Below, one piece after another: positions 33,724-45,800 of a stretch of 64,000 bases of DNA. The stretch is taken from the NCBI GenBank assembly GCA_032717465.1, contig CM064697.1, forward strand, positions 5,106,501-5,170,500. The letters run 5' to 3'. The notes under the pieces are model-generated. The model made no database searches, was not told where the DNA came from, and saw only the letters and a program-made list of their open reading frames with translations. The first letter of the stretch is position 1. Each line of letters opens with the position of its first letter. Both the position numbers and the translations under genes were made by a program. Origin of the DNA: Coenobita brevimanus. Lineage: Eukaryota > Arthropoda > Malacostraca > Decapoda > Coenobitidae.

Positions 33724-33770
<47 letters not shown>
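30230..33770 (-). repeat. Right arm of giant imperfect palindrome
   Basis: The minisatellite runs in reverse orientation (GGGACTTAAGTTGGCGCTTG) from 30290 to ~33330, then a purine-rich block and (GA)n at 33728-33768. This mirrors the left arm in order, including single-copy landmarks such as the TTGGGACAAG variant at ~31855 against 28873. The arm is ~600 bp longer than the left arm, mostly from extra 24-bp units at 30350-31400. That stretch leaves a 343-codon frame of LALELGLK repeats starting at TTG, with no splice or promoter signal; I treat it as a repeat by-product. Confidence 0.9.
33728..33768. repeat. (GA)n microsatellite
   Basis: About 20 GA repeats at the outer edge of the right palindrome arm. 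The left arm ends in the complementary (CT)n at 26823-26842. Confidence 0.95.
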
Positions 33771-33771
<1 letters not shown>

Positions 33772-33853
33772 AAGAGAGGGAGTCTGACTGTAAAATATCC
33801 CATTCTTTGAAGAAGGAAAGTCAGAACATCTTCAAAGCAAATATCCTCATCAG

Positions 33854-34523
33854 CAGTGCTGGGAACGCTACTAATAAAAAGTAGCGGCGCTCCCATTCCC
33901 GTTACTAGCCCGAAAAAGTAGTGGCGTTACTGGTTTCGCTACTTGATACGAAATGTAGCGGTGCTCCCGCTCCTGCTGCTTTGGATAAGAAAAACGTACA
34001 CGAAGGAAAGGTTAACAAAAATCTGTGATATAGCAATACACTATATACTGTTTTGATAATATCAGTCAGTCTGAGTGGTTATGTTGTGTACCAGTAATGT
34101 CAGTATACACTTATACTGAATAAATAAAATCATACATGTCGGTGTCACTTTAATGAAGCTTAGAGCCGAAGGTACAGGAAAAAAGCTATTTACTGTATAA
34201 TGTAACAAATGTTCTTTTACACTGTTACCTAGTATACCTACTGAAAGTAACATACGTAAGTAACAGGCAAAAAAATGTGGCCTACCATTGATACATATTA
34301 TATAGATTTATTATATTTTCAATGATACTCATTTAAGATATATACGAAAACGAGAGTAAAAATGAACTGGGGCTTTCTGTTAAAGGCTATACAATGGCAA
34401 TGTTTTTTCCATTACCTTAAACTGAAAGTAACATACTTTTACGAAATAATAACGTAGTGAGCAAGAATTAGTCTGAAAGAAAGAGTGAGGGAGAGAGCGC
34501 AAGTTAGAGACGGGAATAGTTAG

Positions 34524-34587
<64 letters not shown>

Positions 34588-34988
34588 GCATTGCCTACAT
34601 CTAGCTGACATCCTTATTTATCTTTAGGCCTACTCAATTTAAATGATCGATAATTAACTTGCAACTTCCTGTCTAATTATTGCACAATTACTAATAAATA
34701 ATATATATAGTTTAATAAATTACTGATGTAATGTAGAACAAACATCCTTAATTGACAGAATTAACGAAAGTATTATTTTTCGTCATTAATAAATACAACC
34801 AAACCGTCGGCATATCTGTATGTACTCACGACTCCGGACTGTATTCGTCGCGTGAGTAGCGAGCAGCGCGGTAACGCGTGAGTACAGCCAAAAAGTAGCG
34901 GCGCTCTCAGTTTCGCTGCTGGCTAAAAAAAAGTAATGGCGTTACCACCATCGCTATTAAAATAGTAGCGGCGCTATTCCCAGCATTG
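33854..34988. mobile_element. hAT-like non-autonomous element
   Basis: Left end CAGTGCTGGGAACGCTAC; right end, read on the minus strand, CAATGCTGGGAATAGC. The CAGTGYTGGG start followed by repeated GTAGCGGCGCT/GTAACG units is typical of hAT-type termini. Subterminal AAAAAGTAGCGGCGCTC occurs at both ends (about 33883 and 34891). The interior (1.1 kb) has no transposase, only AT-rich DNA and a (GT)n tract. The expected 8-bp target duplication is imperfect (CTCATCAG left, CTCAAGTG right). Confidence 0.75.
34525..34584. repeat. (GT)n microsatellite
   Basis: About 30 GT repeats inside the hAT-like element. Confidence 0.97.
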
Positions 34989-36273
34989 CTCAAGTGCCAT
35001 CCCATGTTTCAACTCAAGCGCGAACCTTAGTCCCAACTCAAGCACCAGCTTAATCACAACTCAGGGGTCAGCATAGGTCCCTACTCAAGTGCCAACGTAA
35101 ACTCCAACTCAAGTGCCAACGTAAGCTCCAACTCAAGTGCCAACGTAAGTGCCAACGTAAGCTCCAACTCAAGTGCCAACGTAAGCTCCAACTCGTGCCA
35201 ACGGAATTGCCAACTCAAGAGCTAACTTAAGTGCCAACTAAAGCGCCAACTTATGTTGCAACTCAAGCGCAAACATAACTCCCAACTCAAGTGACAACAC
35301 AAGTGCCAACTCAAGTGACAACATAAGTGCCAACTCAAATGCCAACTCAGGTCCAAACACAAGCGCCACCTTGGATCTCAGCTCAAGTGACAGTTTAAGT
35401 CCCAACTCAAGCGCCAACATGTCTCAGCTCAAGCGCAAACTTAAGTACCAACTCAAGCGCCATCTTTAGTCCCAACTAAAGGGCGACCTTAGGTCCCAAC
35501 TCAAGTACCAAGTTAAGTTCCAATTCAAACACCAGCTTAAGTCCCAACTCAAGCGCCAACTTAAGTCCAAACTTAAGTGCCAAATAAAGTGCTAACGTAA
35601 ATGATAAGTGCAAACGTGAGTGCCAGTTCAAGTGCCAACTTAAGTGTCAACTCAAATGCAAACTTAAGAGAAAACTCAAATGCCAACTTACGTGCAAACG
35701 CAAATGGCAACTTAAGCGCAAACTCACGTGTTGACGTAAGTGCCAATTCATATGTTAACTAAAAATCCGACTTAAATACCAAGTTTAGTCCTATAACAAG
35801 TGCCAACTTAAGTCCTAAAACAAGTGCCAACTTAAAATCCAACACAAGAGCCGATTTAAATCCCAACTCAAGTACCAACAAAAATTCAAACTCAAGTCTC
35901 AACTCAAATCCCAACACAGGTACCATTTGGGTCCAAACACAAGTACCAACTTAAATCCTAACACAAGTACGAGCTCAAGTCCTAACTCAAGCGCTAACTT
36001 AAGTCCCAACTGAAGCGCTAACTAAGGTCTCAACTCAAGCGCCAACATAAGTCCCAACTCAAGCGTCGACTTGTCCCAATCCAAGCACCAACTGAAGTCC
36101 CAACTTAAGCTCAAACTGAAGTCCCAACTCAAGCACCAACTGAAGTGCCAACGTAAGTTAAAACTCAAGCACCAACTGTAGTCCCAGTTCAAGTGCCAAC
36201 GTAAGTTACAACTCAAGTGCCAACGTAAGTTACAACTCAAGCACCAATTTAAGTCCCAGTTCACGAGTCAACT

Positions 36274-36276
<3 letters not shown>
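34989..36276 (+). repeat. Third minisatellite block, colinear with the left arm
   Basis: Matches about 27655-29095 in the same orientation and order: CATGTTTCAACTCAAGCGC (start), CAGCTTAATCACAACTCA, CAAATAAAGTGCTAACG, CGACTTGTCCCAATCCAAGC (at ~36066, against ~28873), AGTCCCAGTTCACGAGTCAA (end, against ~29071). It starts precisely at the hAT-like element and stops at a (GT)n tract. Confidence 0.88.

Positions 36277-36334
<58 letters not shown>
36277..36334. repeat. (GT)n microsatellite
   Basis: About 29 GT repeats terminating the third minisatellite block. Confidence 0.97.
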
Positions 36335-36338
<4 letters not shown>

Positions 36339-36893
36339 GAAAGAAAACGGAAGAGGGAAGGAGGAGGGTCCAGAATCCCGAGGGGACCTCTTAATCCTTC
36401 ACACGGTCACTTGTGTTCCGATTTTGGCAAAGGCTTTGTAAAATTCTCTCCTTCATGTTTCCTGAGAAAGGGTATAACAGGTGAATTGCCGAGACAATGG
36501 TGTGCGGGGGGGGGGTGGAGGTAATGCAGTGTAAGGCATTGTCCCTGCTTGGCATCTTGTAGAGGAATAGAGGAAGGTGTCCCGTGTATACGTACGAAAA
36601 ATCACGCGCGAAAATTGAAAATTGTGCAAATTAGAGACCTTGCAAATGCACGACGTACCAGTACATCATCGGGAATGGCAAATGCAAAATGTTGCAACGT
36701 ACCCATACGTCAACGGGACGGGGCGGGTTAAATCCGATGACGCCTTATTATTTTATTAAGCTTGTGAAAGCCCCGTCGTAGAGAGCTCAATACTGTGCTG
36801 TATTTTAGTTTAGACGATTTCATTCAGCTGTCAGTGGGTCACGGAAGCCTGAGTGTTAAGTATACCCTCACTTCCTCTGTCAACTCCCTGCAG
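36335..36893. other. Putative intron or 5' flank of the channel gene
   Basis: A G-run at 36505-36515, then sequence with CpG dinucleotides (ATCACGCGCG, CAACGGGACGGGGCGGG). 36813-36855 (GACGATTTCATTCAGCTGTC) is a dispersed repeat shared with 23205-23245. No exon recognised. Confidence 0.5.
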
Positions 36894-37037
36894 ATCAGCT
36901 CGACCCTGCCTGCCTCTGCCGAACCCAAACTGGTGGACGTGTGGATGTTCGGCAATGTGAGTATCCTGGCACTGATATCTGTGGCGCATGTTGAAGTCCA
37001 CTTCACACAGCGCTACACAGACACCACCCTCAATGCG
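36894..37037 (+). CDS. Cys-loop ligand-gated ion channel subunit, TM3 exon
   Basis: Members of this family form pentameric neurotransmitter-gated channels in the plasma membrane. A pyrimidine-rich acceptor (CTCCCTGCAG at 36884-36893) opens a 48-codon exon that ends at a donor GTAAGA, phase 0. The peptide starts ISSTLPASAEPKLVDVW and continues MFGNVSILALISVAHVEVHF, the layout of the TM2-TM3 linker (S-x-LP...K-x-VDVW) followed by hydrophobic TM3 in anion-channel-type Cys-loop subunits. It then gives TQRYTDTTLNA, the start of the intracellular loop. It joins in frame to the exon at 41016. TM1, TM2 and the extracellular domain were not found upstream. Subfamily and ligand cannot be told. A pseudogene cannot be excluded, though both exons are open with good splice sites. 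Confidence 0.6.
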
Positions 37038-40000
37038 GTAAGATGCACCTCTGTACCACCACGTGTGTTTACTTACATCAACGAAGGCGAGGTATAATGT
37101 TTTGCCCGGTGTGTGTGTGTGTGTTTGTGTGTTTTAACTAAATAACTCAAACAGCTTTTATTCCATTTTTACCAAAGTTGGTGGATGAGTTTAGAGTCAG
37201 CCAAGGAGATGGCCTACCGTATTTGAGAGGAGTAGGTCTAAGGTGAAGGTCACATGGTTTTCATCCGATTTAAGCTAAACTTGGCGGAAGAGTTGACGGT
37301 AAAGCAAGAACAAAGGAAATCGATATTGAGAACATTAAGTCGATGGTCACTTTCCCAGGATTAGGCGAAAGTTCGATGAGAGATGTGTGTGAATAACTAA
37401 ATGCACTTTGATCTGGTTTTACTCAAAGTTGTTGGAAGGGTTGAGGATCAGCCAAGGAGTTGGCCTATCATTCTGAGAATTATAGGTAAATGGTCAAAAG
37501 CCACATGCCAAGGTCAATTTATTATTATTATATTTTTTTCGATAGAGGCCAAATTTTGTAAACGGCTTGAGGATCAGCCAAGACTGAAATAATTAGATTT
37601 TGAGGACAATCAGCTGATGGTGAAGGTCACAGGGCAAAGTCAATTATTTGGTTCATCGATCATTAGCAGGGTGCGGGTGTTGCATTTTGGTTGCTCCTCG
37701 TTTATTAGGTTCACGCGGTTCCGTCAGTCCGTCTGCAATTTCATGTCCGCTCTATAACTTTCACAAGCATCGACAGATGTTGATATAACTTCACACAACT
37801 GTTCCCAATACCATGACGGTGTGTCGTGCACAACAACCAGCCATCTACTCCAATGGTCAAGGTCTCACTTGGGGTTCAAACAAGGACGGGTGCTGTCATA
37901 CATAACAGCCATACCAACATTCGAGTCCGCTCTGTAACTTCCACATGCATGGACAGATTTTGATAAAACTTCACACAATTGTTCCCCATATCGTGAGGGT
38001 GTATCGCGCGGAACAACCAGCCATATACTCCGAAAGTCAATTGCATTCGTATGGTTACCATCCAGTAGAGGACTTTGTATTGCATGGCAATACTGAATGC
38101 ACTTGTTAATTTTTACTCTTGCTGTCACCGCGGTAATAACTTTCCTTTTTAATGATCGTCCTTTTCTTTTTTCTTATTTTTCTTTTCATTTTTTCTTTCT
38201 TTTATATCGGTTAATGCCAGACACCATAATAACTCGCTCCACGGTCTCAATCTCTTTTAATCGACTACGTTACGGTTAATGTGAAACACAAATCGACATT
38301 CGTCACAGTATTTCATTATGGTTACCGTAGAACAATTTTATACAGCATAATGGGCAACTCTCACACTGAATGAGTCAGAAGTTGCTTTCGTTCAATTACT
38401 TCTTGAGTATTCTTGAGCAAATCAAAGGAAAATCTCGTACAATCCACAGGGGCGAGACCTTACTAAACAGTATCTAAAGCATTACTGGATGATTACTAAG
38501 TGATATATCTACAGTATTATCTGTATAACTTTAAACTTAACTTGAACACCATCAATCACATGCATATTCTTTAAACGACAATGACTCTCTTGCATTATGC
38601 ATGTCGAAAAAGCAGATTAAAAAGTGCAAGCGTGGAGGCCATGAAACCCCCTCCCCTCCTTACAGTAGACTGGGGTTGGGACAACCAGTTCTTTTTATAC
38701 ACGGAGTGTATCGTAACTCCTGCGGCAAAGGGTTGTTATTAACGGGGACGACTGAAAATGTATATATGAAAAATTTTCAAGATAACTATATATGAAATGC
38801 GCTTAAAGTATCCCCTTGTATACCTTCGAATAATTCGTTTTCTACGTAACGTTTTCCAAAGAAAACTTACTTTTAAGGGCAAGATAGTCTTCAAAATTTA
38901 TCTTTCAGATCTTACTAATATGCAAGGCCGGTCCTACCACTAAGCAAACCAGGCGACCCCCCAGGGCGGCATCGACTAGGAGACGCCAGCTTCCGCCAAA
39001 ATAAAAATTATCCAAGTAAATTCCTGCGGATCAAACATCTTTTAGGTGCAACAATAAGACAAGTAACTTTTACAAAAGATTTTCATATCTTCCATGCCTA
39101 TGAAACATTAAAATTGGAGAGGGTGGGGGTGCGGTGGAGCGACACTACCACACTCGCCTTGGGCATCTTAGGACTCGGATTACCGATGGGCGAGTCAGTC
39201 ACCACCATGATTATCATCAGTAATGGTTTTGCTGCTTCAGCTTTCAACAAGAAGGCATACTCAGTCACTGACAGATATACACTTCTGGGGTCCGAGACTA
39301 ATTTCCCCAACAGTAAAGGACCTATTATGCAGTTATGTCAGCATAGGAGTTAGTGTTTCATCTGACATATTTTTAATATATCGTGGTTTACTGCATTCAC
39401 AGACTTCGCCTTTCGTTGAAAGACATTATCAATTGTGGAGCTGACCAATCAGCTAGTTTTAAAGATTTTTATGAAACCACTAATATACTGCTGCAAACTA
39501 GGGTTGCCGCTTGCATACCTGGGTTTATAAGGTTAACTTAGCTAACTACACAAGAAAGAGCTTTGCAGTCAAAAATATGTTAAGTATGCTTACCAACACG
39601 TATAATTTAACCCCTTGGATATGAAGAAGACATCTGTATTTTGCTCTTGCTACAATCAGACAGCTTTACTCAGTTTGAGATACTTTTACAATTGAAGAAT
39701 TTCGATACAGCCTTCATTAACCCCTTCACTAGTAGTGGTCTGTTCTAAGTTGTATATAATTATTTCATGGTAGCAAGATTTTTAAAATGAAGTCATCTGA
39801 TTGAAGAGAATACCAGACTAACAAAATTAATGTGCTCCTTCCCCAGAATCCCCCAGGGCCTTCAACCATCAATGATAAAAAGTACTGGAAGAGTAACACA
39901 AAAATACGTCCTATCAATGGATTTTCTTTCTCAACCATTCCGTGCAAATCAATGGACTAATTAATGTTTCCCTTCCTCGCATCTATCACAGCCTTTAGTC

Positions 40001-40793
40001 GCCTGGGAAGAAAAGTAACAAAACATGAAAGATCGAAATTTTCTACCCAGGCCCAAAATAATACTAATACTAATACTAATACTGATACCAATAGTAATAC
40101 TAATAATAATACCATTTTATTTATACTTTACCCTTTCAATCCAGTGTCGTTTTCTTTATTCTTGCTTATGTACAGTAGACGATTTCTTTCAATTTAGGGG
40201 GGAGACATCAGGATATCAGGGGTTAGCGAGGGCTGTACCTAACTCCTCTTGTCCAAAAGTCTGGAGTTGCCAAGAAAGAAAGAAAACAAAAAAATCATCG
40301 TACAGGAGGGGCCAATTCTTACCTTCGCAGAACTGCCGTGTTTTTATTACTTAACGTCCAGGAAAAGGTGACAAACTAACATTTTTCCTCGTTACTTTTC
40401 CTTCTTCCTTCCAAGAACACCTTAGGGTCGTCAGCCACCTGCGAAGAATAGGATCGTGATTAGGAAAACAAAGTTCTGACTGTTGTATCGTTTTAATCTA
40501 CCATCCACCACGAGGTAACTGATAAATTTATTTTTTCCTCTTGTTAGAATCCGTCAGAAATATCAATGACCTGGAAGTAGATGAAGAAAAATGTAACAAG
40601 CACACTAACTCGCTGTCACTTTAAAAAAAAAAAAAAAAAATAGGGAAATGAATTTTTGCTCTGTCTGTCATGAAGCATAAAATAACAAATTAATTAATTT
40701 TCCTAAAGTCCCTCATAGCATTATGTTTTCTAGGAGGAAAAGCAACGTCAAAAATAAGTGAGTCTCGCTTTGCTGACAGTACAGGGTTATGAC

Positions 40794-40830
<37 letters not shown>

Positions 40831-41015
40831 CCCTTCAGGACCATCAGTTTTATGGATGAAGAAGCATTGTGGGAAAGGAAGACCGAAACCCCATACCTCT
40901 CTCTCTGATTGAAACCTACTTCCGTTAATAATTACCCTACTGAATCTACATAATTACCATCCTTTTCCACCATTACGTGCAAAGTAACTAATACATTTTT
41001 TTTTTTTTTTTCCAG
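37038..41015 (+). other. Intron of the channel gene, rich in dispersed repeats
   Basis: GT at 37038 to AG at 41015 (preceded by ~18 T). It contains two invertebrate-type repeat blocks (37130-37640 and 37744-38060), a short CCGGTCCTACCACTAAGC-containing fragment (38930-38990) resembling widespread 'GGCCGGCCCTA' repeats, repeat F relatives at 39600-39760 and 40120-40200, and poly-A/poly-T runs at 40622 and 40798-40826. Small open frames here look fortuitous. Confidence 0.55.
37744..38060 (+). repeat. Two tandem ~180-bp units of a widespread invertebrate repeat
   Basis: Units start at TCCGCTCTATAACTTTCACA and TCCGCTCTGTAACTTCCACA (offset 180) and share GACAGATKTTGATAWAACTT, CACACAAYTGTTCCCNATA and AACAACCAGCCAT. 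The phrase 'CATGCATGGACAGATTTT...GTTCCCCATATC' is familiar from repeats abundant in molluscs and other invertebrates (recalled, not checked). Confidence 0.75.
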
Positions 41016-41150
41016 AATCCCGCACAACCCTCGGAGACCTTGGAGGATGAGCAGGGTAAGAAGTACAGCATCAAGTTGCCCCGTCTCGTGAACCTGGTGG
41101 ACTTACTGGTGTCCTTCCTCAGCTGTTTTGTCCTCATCATTCCACTCTGA
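41016..41150 (+). CDS. Cys-loop channel subunit, terminal exon (TM4 and stop)
   Basis: The acceptor at 41015 follows a long T tract (TTTTTTTTCCAG). The 45-codon exon reads NPAQPSETLEDEQGKKYSIK, then LPRLVNLVDLLVSFLSCFVL and IIPL before TGA at 41148-41150. The hydrophobic stretch is a plausible TM4, and stopping within a few residues of it is normal for Cys-loop subunits. Together with the 36894 exon (both phase 0) the TM3-TM4 intracellular loop would be only about 35 residues, much shorter than usual in eukaryotic members. The first poly(A)-like hexamer I see is ATTAAA at 41737, in an A-rich context and so doubtful. Confidence 0.6.
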   Translation, partial: NPAQPSETLEDEQGKKYSIKLPRLVNLVDLLVSFLSCFVLIIPL

Positions 41151-42180
41151 GTGGCTGTATCCAGAGCAAGAGGAGCCGTCCTTGTGCCGTAGCTGCCTCA
41201 CGCCCTCTGTTTTGAATCTTTTGTTATGATCCTCCCGTCAATACCTCACAAATTAACCCCCTATTTGGAGATTAAGTACGTGTAGCTATCCGACTTTCGT
41301 GACTGAGATGGGAGAGGCAAACACACTCACGCTAAGTTGTGGTTACGACTGTGACTTTCAGCACACCGAAACATATAACCTGGTGACTGGTATTTGGACA
41401 GTGAAGGTGCCGTCCGTCAGGAAGTGTACTGTATGGCAACTCCTGTAGCTTACCCAACGCCTCCAACTTCGATCTCTGACTTGCGCTCCAATTAATATCT
41501 GACTCGCTGTTTGTAATGGAATGAACATGTGATTCTGTGTCGTTTGCCAGACCATAAGCATCTATTTCAAGTGTATTATCAGAATATTAATATCCATGCC
41601 TCTGTACATACTATCTGTGAGGTGGTTTCACTTCTCTGAGGATTTTTTGAACTTAAGAAACTGGGTACAGTCTTCGTCAATCTCCTCAATACGCCACGGT
41701 CTTTCTAAGGTGAAGAAAAAAAGTCAAGAAGCAAGCATTAAAAAAAAAAAAAATCGAACTGAAAGTACTAATTAAGCTACAACCATACAAACACAGTCAC
41801 TGAAGAGTAACCCCATCAGTCAAAGGGTTAGTTAATGGTGCTGGGTGCTGATTGAGTGTCGACACTTAATTTGGCTTAGAATACATTTTTTTTTTCTCCT
41901 TAACCATTTAAATACGAGGATGTACTATTTTATTCTTGCTACCACCGAAGACTTTAGTCAGTGTAACCAGTGAAAGTCTTGCAGTGAATGGGTTAAAGAT
42001 GACTGTATCGAACCTCTCAAGCTCGAAAAACAAAAATATTATCCGGCAATAGCAATACTAAAAGAAAATATGGTAACGAAATGGAAATAATCTCCCTATA
42101 CATCTCAATCCCTGACACTGCGCCTGACGATTAATGTTGTTTGCCCTGGCCACCCTCATGCGAATTTTCACTCGCCACAG

Positions 42181-42212
<32 letters not shown>

Positions 42213-42612
42213 GTCGTTCAGGGGTCCATAGACGATGTTCTTTTTACATTCTCTCAACAACACGGTATTTTTCCCCCACCGTCAGGAAGATCTTTCGTAC
42301 AGGGGTTAAAGGCGATCTCCAATGACTCTTCAACACGAACATGTATTTTCTGACCCTATAGTGTTACCGTTAAGGGATTACATTCAGCTTGGATGATAAT
42401 TCGTAGTGAAGGGGCTTGTGATAATCTCCCTACAGTCTATATCCTGTGTACATTACCTTCAGTTAAATTGAAACGTCATAAAAAAAAAAAAGAATTTTAA
42501 CGTTAATCGGAGTCAAACAATATCATTTCGTATTAATCCCTTTAAAACGAGGCATCTCCTTGGCTGAATAAAATTAATAGCCGTTCCCCACCATCCTTCC
42601 TTTGCAGTGGGA

Positions 42613-42646
<34 letters not shown>

Positions 42647-42698
42647 AGTAGACTAATGTACAGCTGAACTTTAATACCTCTTTACATCATCATCACAG

Positions 42699-42703
<5 letters not shown>
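41151..42703. other. 3' flank of channel gene, noncoding
   Basis: Probable 3' untranslated region at the start. Repeat F relatives near 41665-41710 and 41900-42000, poly-A at 42180-42210, and (ATG)n at 42614-42643. No gene recognised. Confidence 0.5.

Positions 42704-42766
<63 letters not shown>
42704..42766. repeat. (AT)n microsatellite
   Basis: About 31 AT repeats. Confidence 0.97.
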
Positions 42767-43829
42767 TGGTGAACTTATCAGTTATAATAAAATAAGGTTT
42801 GAATTTCACCTCTGGAGTTCGTAATTCCAAACCCAAAACGTGTAAAGGAAGTAATTACCATGTAACTTTTGACAGTATGTTCGTGTCATTGTACAATTCA
42901 ATAATGATGGGTCATTTTTTTTTTTCTTGATGTCAGTAACAACCTGTTGACTTCTGCACACAAAATTATTCACAGAACTCCACAAGAGGGATAAAATTCA
43001 CCCTTAGGTTAGCCGACGCACACACTGACAGCATTTAAAAGGAATAAAACAATAAACGAGATTACCTTAAAGGTGTGATATGCAAGTAAAGCATTACAGA
43101 GAAACTGATACGAAGTTTACTTAAATGGTTTGAAACTGACCTTAATGGGGAAAAACAAACTCTTCTGAACCTGATGTGATATAAAGTGACCACGACGACT
43201 CTTGCTGGATCTGAATAAGGTTATGATCTAGAAGCGGGGATGAAACAGTGCATTAAGTTGCCTGATTTGACCTATGAACAAAATAATGTGCTCTTACTTA
43301 ATGTTAGGAAAATCACTTGCCATTAGACTGTTGTTCTTATGACGGTTATGCCAATTGATGGTCTGTCAGGTGTTGGGTATGACGGTATACATGGTCGACG
43401 AATTCGCTTGGTACCGCTTTAACTACAGCTAACATTTTCACAACTTTCCTCACAACCATAACAATCACCATTTCAAACTACCACCACAGCTGCTATTCCC
43501 TTTACCAGAATTCGGCCACCATAACTGCTACTTTCATCACTCCAGCAATCTGCGCACCATTTCATCAACTACAGTCACTAACAGCATCCAACATCTGCCC
43601 TGTACCCTTCAGAGATTTTGCTAATTAACTACCTTTCTAACTTTTGGAACTAGCTTTAATTTCTTTACTTTCTCAAATCCCACTTTCTCACTCACTCTGC
43701 TACTTTTCTCATCTCCACAACTGCCACTATCTAAATGTACGTAAATTAGTCTGGAGGAAGCATGAATGAAACGAAAATTATGTCAGTGGATTCGAGGGTT
43801 TAACTAATGAACGCATGAAGTAGGATCCT

Positions 43830-43830
<1 letters not shown>
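42767..43830. other. Noncoding stretch
   Basis: No gene or clear repeat recognised. A CA/ACC-rich segment at 43430-43600 is low in information. Confidence 0.5.

Positions 43831-43898
<68 letters not shown>
43831..43898. repeat. (GT)n microsatellite
   Basis: About 34 GT repeats with one GAGT interruption. Confidence 0.97.
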
Positions 43899-43900
<2 letters not shown>

Positions 43901-44220
43901 CTACGAGTTAGTGATGCCTTGAAGGGATGTGCATGATTACTATGAGGCGCTGAAAAACTGGATGTCAGCAGAATGTTTAAAAATCCGGGTTGTGAACTAT
44001 TTTTTTCTTTTTTAGTTTGTGTTTGCGTTTACCTTGAAGAACTTGCACTGGATTACCCACAGCAGGTGAACATGCATCCTTGTCTGTGGAAATGTGTACT
44101 GTAAAGGAGATATCACACAGGCTTTCCACTGGCAGAAGATATGGCAGTGCGATCAGAAAATGTTCAGGACAGGGTCTGCGCGTGAGGGGGTGATTATGCC
44201 AAGAATGTTTTACACCTATT

Positions 44221-45130
<910 letters not shown>

Positions 45131-45169
45131 TCTGATGAAAACTTGATTTGTGAAAGGAGTGGGATGGTA

Positions 45170-45800
45170 ATTAGTGAAGGGTGGAGTTCTCTACATTGAT
45201 GTATGCAGCTGATGCTGTTTTTTTTGCTGTTAGTAACAGGATCTTCATGACTGGTTGAGAGTTTTGTTAATGTCGTGAGCGGCGTATCTGCATGGTTGTT
45301 GAGACGGATGGCTCTCAGTAGCTATGGTATCACAGCAAATGAAAACAGACCTGAATTGGCATAAGTACCTCAGTGCAGTAATTAATAAAGACAACTGTAT
45401 GATGGGGGAGGAAAGAAAGGTATCCAATGCTATAAAGATTTCGTACGAAGCAAAGGCCCAAGTGTGGACGTTGCTAGAAGACTACATGGAGGTGTGTTAA
45501 CGCCCACAATAACGTGTGGGTGTGAGATTGGTATGACATGAGTGTGATGAGTCAGGAGTGCAGGCGGTGAAACAGTGATTGGTGAAAGATAATGAGGGGC
45601 GAATTCCGGTGGCTATAAGATATAAGAAAATGGATACACTGGGTAGTGAAACGGGTATATGTGAGTTAGTTTCAAAGTGGGAGGAGGAGTAGTAGGTGAG
45701 GCAGAAGGTGGATACATTAGAGAAACGAGTAGGTAAAAATGCAAGGCGTGGGAGCCAGTGAGACTAAGGAACCGAAAGGAGATAGGGGAACATAGTAAGG
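45170..45800 (+). pseudogene. Highly decayed LINE reverse transcriptase fragment
   Basis: Patches in mixed frames resemble the RT palm onward: MYAADAVFFAV (motif C region, catalytic DD lost), KYLSAVINKDNCMMGEE (motif E region), EERKVSNAIKISYEAKAQV, and a C-terminal WVVKRVYVS just before the GRR-rich segment. Frames are broken throughout and no catalytic motif survives. Probably the LINE-C type of element. The call rests on order of motifs and is tentative. Confidence 0.5.
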
